17,147 nt of DNA from CAZTII01 sp964613305 (GTDB taxonomy: Bacteria > Bacillota_I > Bacilli_A > Erysipelotrichales > Erysipelotrichaceae): the NCBI GenBank assembly GCA_964613305.1, contig CAZTII010000038.1, positions 1 through 17,147 on the forward strand. The letters are read 5' to 3'. This document shows positions 13,171 through 17,147 of this stretch, piece after piece (within the stretch, counting starts at the first letter, position 1; every line of letters starts with the position of its first letter). A program made the translations under genes and the position numbers. The notes below the pieces were generated by a model. That model worked only from the letters and a program-made list of their open reading frames with translations. It did no database searches and was not told the DNA's origin.

Positions 13171-14211
13171 ATGAAAAAACTAATAAAACTGTTTAAGAGC
13201 TATACTTTTAATATTATTTTTGCACTTTCGATTACCGGTTTTGTTTTGTGGATCACTTTAAAAGATAACTATCGCCAAGTATTTCAAATTTTGACGCACG
13301 CCAATATTTTATGGATATTATTTACCATTGGACTTGTACTTTTCTACCATGGAATGATAGGATTAGTATTAAAGATGTTGGTGAATATAAGCAATCCTAA
13401 CTATCGTTGGCATCAAGGGCTTGTAAACGCCCTTGTAGCGAGTTTTTTTCATGGCGTAACACCTGGTCAATCCGGTGGACAGTTTGCGCAAGTGTATGTG
13501 TTTAAAAAGCAAGGAATCGCAATGAGTGATTCGGCGAGTGCTCTTTGGATGGAATTTATTGTATATCAATCAACAATGGTTCTTTCTGTTCTTTTGTTGT
13601 TGGTACTACGTTTTACTTATTTCTATCAAAACCATTCACAATTTTTTGTGTTGGTGCTCGTTGGTTTTCTTGTTAATGCTTCAGTTATCGCTGGCTTATA
13701 TGTTTTAGTTCGATATCCACGTATTTATCGTTGGCTTACTACAAGTGGCATTCAAATAGGCAGTAAATTACATATTATTAAAGAACCTGATAAAACAATT
13801 GAAAAAATTGATAACTATTTAGGACGATTTGATAAAGAAATAAAGAAATTTCATGATAATCGTGCATTAGTAATAAAGTTAGTAATTGCAAATTTAATTC
13901 GTTTATTGTGTTATTATAGTATTCCATTCTTTGCTACAAAAGCATTACATATTCCAGTTGAAATTACTAAATTTATTGATATTTTAGCTCTTTCGGCATA
14001 TGTTGCGATGATTAATTGTTTCATTCCTATTCCAGGAGCAAGTGGAGGCACTGAAGCAACATTTATTTTAATGTTTTCAACATTATTTTCTAGCAGTGAA
14101 GCGACATCAATTATGATATTATGGCGATTTATTAGTTTTTATTTTGTTATGATTGTTGGCGGTCTTACGTTTTTATTATTTAAAATGATACCATCAAAAG
14201 AAAAGGAGTGA
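13171..14211 (+). CDS. PF03706-type integral membrane protein (LPG synthase transmembrane/YbhN family)
   Basis: This 346-residue polytopic membrane protein has about eight hydrophobic segments, a short basic N-terminus and a cytoplasmic-looking loop at about 195-235. The motifs TPGQSGGQFAQVYVF and PIPGASGGTEATFIL are typical of the family that includes the flippase part of MprF. The soluble lysyl-transferase domain of MprF is absent, so it does not make lysyl-phosphatidylglycerol itself. Its placement directly before a glycolipid-type glycosyltransferase suggests a role in moving or handling membrane lipids; this is inference. AAAGAGG (13160-13166) precedes the ATG by four bases. Confidence 0.85.
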   Translation: MKKLIKLFKSYTFNIIFALSITGFVLWITLKDNYRQVFQILTHANILWILFTIGLVLFYHGMIGLVLKMLVNISNPNYRWHQGLVNALVASFFHGVTPGQSGGQFAQVYVFKKQGIAMSDSASALWMEFIVYQSTMVLSVLLLLVLRFTYFYQNHSQFFVLVLVGFLVNASVIAGLYVLVRYPRIYRWLTTSGIQIGSKLHIIKEPDKTIEKIDNYLGRFDKEIKKFHDNRALVIKLVIANLIRLLCYYSIPFFATKALHIPVEITKFIDILALSAYVAMINCFIPIPGASGGTEATFILMFSTLFSSSEATSIMILWRFISFYFVMIVGGLTFLLFKMIPSKEKE

Positions 14212-14216
14212 AATTT

Positions 14217-16211
14217 ATGAGAATAGGTTTATTTTCCGATACGTATATTCCTGAAATCAATGGAGTAGCTACTAGTGTTCATACTCTTCGCTTAGAACTC
14301 ATTAAACATGGACATACTGTCTATGTAGTTACGACTAAAAATGAAAAGGTGGACGAGGAAGATCCATTCGTTTTACGTTTTCCTGGCATCGAATTAAAAA
14401 GTTTATATGGCTATGTATTAACAAGCCCATTCCATTTTATGGCGTATAATATGATTAAAGACTATGATTTAGATATTATTCATGTTCATACGGAATTTAG
14501 TCTTGGTATTTTTGCACGTATTGTGGCCAAAGGTCAAGGAATTCCTTTAGTAAGTACGTATCATACAACATATGAAGATTACACTCATTATGTTAATCCG
14601 ATTAATTTACAATCGGTTGAAAATCTAGCTAAAAAAGCTGTTTCTAGTATTAGTAAATTGTATGCTGATACAAGTAGTGAAATGATTGCTCCAAGTGAAA
14701 AAACAAAAGAAATGTTAGAACGATACGGTATTGATAAAACAATTTCGGTAGTTGCGACCGGTATTGATTTAGATCGCTTTGATTGTAGACACACAAGTGA
14801 GGAACAACGACACCAATTGCGCCAGAAGTTTTTCATTAAGCCAGAAGAAACGCTAATTACGTATGTAGGTAGAATAGCCCAAGAAAAAAGTATTGATTTT
14901 GTTATCGATGGATTTAAAATAATCAAAGAAAAAGGATTGAATTGTAAGTTTTTAATTGTCGGTGGTGGACCAGAAGTAGGTGCTCTAGAAGAAAAAAGAG
15001 CGATGTATGGTTTAGAAGATATCGTTATTTTTGCCGGTAAAGTACCTAATACCGAGGTTCCAATTTATTATCATAGTAGTGATTGTTTTGTTTCAGCGTC
15101 ACTTACTGAAACTCAAGGAATGACGTATATTGAAGCAATGGCAAGTGGACTTCCGGTATTTGCTCGTCGTGATGTTATTTTACAAGAGTTGGTCATTGAA
15201 AATAAAACAGGTTTTTATTGTGATACACCAACTGATTTTGCGGATAAAGTAGAATATTTCTTATCGTTGTCACAAGAAGAAAAAAATCAATTAAAAAATA
15301 ATTCGATTGAACTTGCGAAAGGATATGATAGTGAAATATTCTATAATAAAGTGATGGAAGTGTATGAGCGAACAATCGTTAATTATACTGAGATGATGGA
15401 AATAACCTCCATTGTGCATAAAAATGATTATGTTCTATGTACTTTATCTAGTCCAAATCATCAAGATGTAAGTTGTTCTTTATTTATTGATACAATATAT
15501 GAAAAAGGATACAAAAAAGAATCTAAAATTCCACTTCATGAACTAGAAGAGTTGATGTCTCAGTCTAGAATTGTAACATCATATATTCAAGCAATCCGAA
15601 AAATTTCTTTAAAAGATAGAACTCGCCAAGAAATGTATGATTGGGCTACACAAAAAACAGAGTTATCAATTGAAGAAATTAATATGGTGATTGAACGTTT
15701 AGAGGAACGTGGATATATTGATGATTTACGATATGCTCAAAGTAGTGTCTTTACGATGAAATTGAAGTTAGATGGTAAACATAAAATTATTCGTCATCTT
15801 AAGAATAAAGGTATTCCAATAGAAATTATTGAAGAAGTCATTAAAGAAGACGAAAGCGATGATGAAATTAAAAATGCAACGTTATGGATTTCTAAATTAG
15901 TTCCAACGATTAAAGATAAATCAATTAAAATGAAAAAACAATTAATTCGGAAAAAAGCGTATATTCAAGGTTATGCGGAATCAGTTATTGATGAAGTTTT
16001 ATCCACGTTTAGTTTTGTTGATGATGAAAACTTAGAAATTGATCGTTGTCGTAAAGAAGCTCATCAAGCTGTAAAACGATATAATAAAAAATTAAATGGA
16101 ATGAAATTAAGAAATGCAATATATCGTTATTTAACGTCTGTTGGTTTTAATCATGATGATATTGTATGTGTATTAGATGAAATGGAGTGGGATAATGAAC
16201 AAGAAAATTAA
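14217..16211 (+). CDS. Fusion of GT4 glycosyltransferase (glucosyl-diacylglycerol synthase-like) and RecX
   Basis: This is a 664-residue two-part protein. ATG 14217 was chosen because AGGAG (14203-14207) abuts the alternative GTG at 14208 and could not serve it. Residues 1-388 form a GT-B glycosyltransferase resembling enzymes that add glucose to diacylglycerol: FSDTYIPEINGVATSV at the N-terminus, STYHTTYEDYTHY, GRIAQEKSID, VGGGPE, and the EX7E motif ETQGMTYIE (298-306). Residues 393-664 read as a complete Firmicutes-type RecX, the RecA modulator: ITSIVHKNDYVL start, three-helix repeats, and RLEERGYIDDLRYA (494-507). No stop, frame change or ribosome binding site lies at the junction near 15393, so it is a true in-frame fusion. 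It follows the PF03706 gene by five bases and overlaps the next gene by 17. The acceptor lipid and any functional link between halves are unproven. Confidence 0.9.
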   Translation: MRIGLFSDTYIPEINGVATSVHTLRLELIKHGHTVYVVTTKNEKVDEEDPFVLRFPGIELKSLYGYVLTSPFHFMAYNMIKDYDLDIIHVHTEFSLGIFARIVAKGQGIPLVSTYHTTYEDYTHYVNPINLQSVENLAKKAVSSISKLYADTSSEMIAPSEKTKEMLERYGIDKTISVVATGIDLDRFDCRHTSEEQRHQLRQKFFIKPEETLITYVGRIAQEKSIDFVIDGFKIIKEKGLNCKFLIVGGGPEVGALEEKRAMYGLEDIVIFAGKVPNTEVPIYYHSSDCFVSASLTETQGMTYIEAMASGLPVFARRDVILQELVIENKTGFYCDTPTDFADKVEYFLSLSQEEKNQLKNNSIELAKGYDSEIFYNKVMEVYERTIVNYTEMMEITSIVHKNDYVLCTLSSPNHQDVSCSLFIDTIYEKGYKKESKIPLHELEELMSQSRIVTSYIQAIRKISLKDRTRQEMYDWATQKTELSIEEINMVIERLEERGYIDDLRYAQSSVFTMKLKLDGKHKIIRHLKNKGIPIEIIEEVIKEDESDDEIKNATLWISKLVPTIKDKSIKMKKQLIRKKAYIQGYAESVIDEVLSTFSFVDDENLEIDRCRKEAHQAVKRYNKKLNGMKLRNAIYRYLTSVGFNHDDIVCVLDEMEWDNEQEN

Positions 16212-17133
16212 TGAATTAAATGAAAAAGACAAGGGTAAATTGGTTGCTTTAGTAAAAAATGTTACTAATGGTGTAAGTAATAAAGGAGCTCCATATTTAA
16301 CGGTCACACTTCAAGATGATAGTGGTATGATTGATGGTAAAGTTTGGGATGTTAAAGATGATGTAGAAAAGAAAATTGTTGTTGGTTACGTTTTATCGTT
16401 TCAAACGGAAGTCATTAAATACAATCATGGATTACAATTAAAAATTACTGGAGTAGAAACTTTAGATCAATCAACAGTAGATATATCAAACTATGTCGTT
16501 TCTTCTCAATATACTCAAGATGAATTAAAAGTGAACATTAAAGGATTTATTGACTCTTTAATGAATGAAAACTATAAAAAAATATTACTTGCGTTATGGG
16601 ATAAATGGGAAGAAGAAATTACTACATATCCAGCTGCATCAAAAAATCATCATAGTTTCTTTGGTGGTTTAGCAACACATATTACAAGTATGGTTCATCT
16701 TGCGGAAAGCATTTGTGTTTTATATCCACAATGTAATCGTGATTTATTGGTGTCAGGAGTGATTGTTCATGATTTAGGAAAAGTTATTGAATTATCAGGA
16801 CCTTTAGCAACTGAATATACTCTTGAAGGTAAATTGATTGGCCATATTTCTATAATGCATGGAATGTTGATGGTAGTTAGTAAACAACTACAACTTGAAG
16901 ATACGGAAGAAGCACTGTTGTTACGTCATCTAGTATTATCACACCATGGTGGGTTAGAATACGGAAGTCCAGTTCTACCACAGGTTTTAGAGGCAGAAGT
17001 ATTATCATTCATCGATAATCTAGATGCACGTTTAAATACGCTTGAAATGGCCCTACAATCAGTAAAACCAGGCGAGTTTACATCACGCATCTTTGCGATG
17101 GAAAATAGGATTTTTTATAAGCCAAAATATTAA
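16195..17133 (+). CDS. yhaM: 3'-5' exoribonuclease YhaM family
   Basis: YhaM-type enzymes trim RNA (and single-stranded DNA) from the 3' end. ATG 16195 gives 312 residues, close to the Bacillus protein, with GGAG (16184-16187) seven bases upstream; an earlier ATG at 16177 lacks a site. An OB-fold covers about 15-88 (YLTVTLQDDSGMIDGKVWDV). The HD domain follows, with metal ligands expected at His162, His192-Asp193 (VIVHDLGKVIEL), His217, His250/251 (LSHHGGLEYGSP) and Asp274. The start lies inside the end of the GT-RecX gene, so the two are translationally coupled. No terminator can be confirmed before the window ends at 17147. Confidence 0.93.
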   Translation: MNKKINELNEKDKGKLVALVKNVTNGVSNKGAPYLTVTLQDDSGMIDGKVWDVKDDVEKKIVVGYVLSFQTEVIKYNHGLQLKITGVETLDQSTVDISNYVVSSQYTQDELKVNIKGFIDSLMNENYKKILLALWDKWEEEITTYPAASKNHHSFFGGLATHITSMVHLAESICVLYPQCNRDLLVSGVIVHDLGKVIELSGPLATEYTLEGKLIGHISIMHGMLMVVSKQLQLEDTEEALLLRHLVLSHHGGLEYGSPVLPQVLEAEVLSFIDNLDARLNTLEMALQSVKPGEFTSRIFAMENRIFYKPKY

Positions 17134-17147
17134 AAAAATACGATTTA

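Noticed and set aside
13171..14211. Full MprF (lysyl-phosphatidylglycerol synthase).
   Set aside because: Only the transmembrane flippase-like part is present; the soluble aminoacyl-transferase domain is missing.
11853..14211. Mollicute-type code in which TGA encodes tryptophan.
   Set aside because: TGA terminates rimM and the PF03706 gene at the expected family lengths, and TGG is used for tryptophan throughout.
15393..15398. Separate recX gene starting at ATG 15393 or 15396.
   Set aside because: No ribosome binding site precedes it, and the glycosyltransferase frame reads straight through.

Overview
The window reads as a low-GC Firmicutes chromosome. Leaders are short with strong AGGAGG-type ribosome binding sites, the standard genetic code applies (TGA stops end rimM and the PF03706 gene), and the housekeeping genes have Bacilli/Erysipelotrichia-like gene content. 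The exact genus cannot be read from the sequence. There are 13 credible coding regions, all intact except one gene that is split by a frameshift.

Layout: (1) 1-1466, ffh with its own promoter. (2) 1467-10700, a block of about 9.2 kb lying between ffh and the rpsP operon, two units that are close neighbours in many Firmicutes. It holds a leftward gene split into a helix-turn-helix fragment and a 415-codon fragment. Divergent from it, and sharing an operator-rich 158-bp region, is a rightward two-gene operon. The first gene encodes a secreted BspA-type leucine-rich-repeat protein with a C-terminal dockerin. The second encodes a secreted scaffold with three cohesin-like domains, Ig-like domains and its own dockerin. 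A leftward D-2-hydroxyacid dehydrogenase closes the block. Both convergent junctions carry bidirectional hairpin terminators. (3) 10740-13081, rpsP-khpA-rimM-trmD followed by rplS, which has its own promoter and a candidate L19 leader. (4) 13111-17133, a tight operon of a PF03706 membrane protein, a GT4 glycosyltransferase fused to a full RecX domain, and a YhaM-type 3'-5' exoribonuclease.

The most interesting content is in the inserted block. The dockerin-bearing LRR protein and the cohesin/dockerin scaffold look like a minimal two-component extracellular assembly of cellulosome type, but with an adhesin-like LRR client instead of an enzyme. The control region between the operon and the split HTH gene contains interleaved TTGGCA inverted repeats and a near-consensus CcpA cre site next to a TATAAT box, which suggests local regulation plus carbon catabolite control. 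The HTH gene is broken exactly at a T TTT TTT heptamer, which could be programmed frameshifting, transcriptional slippage, phase variation or a sequencing indel. The GT4-RecX fusion in the last operon is a separate oddity.

All family assignments come from reading motifs by eye. No database search was run.
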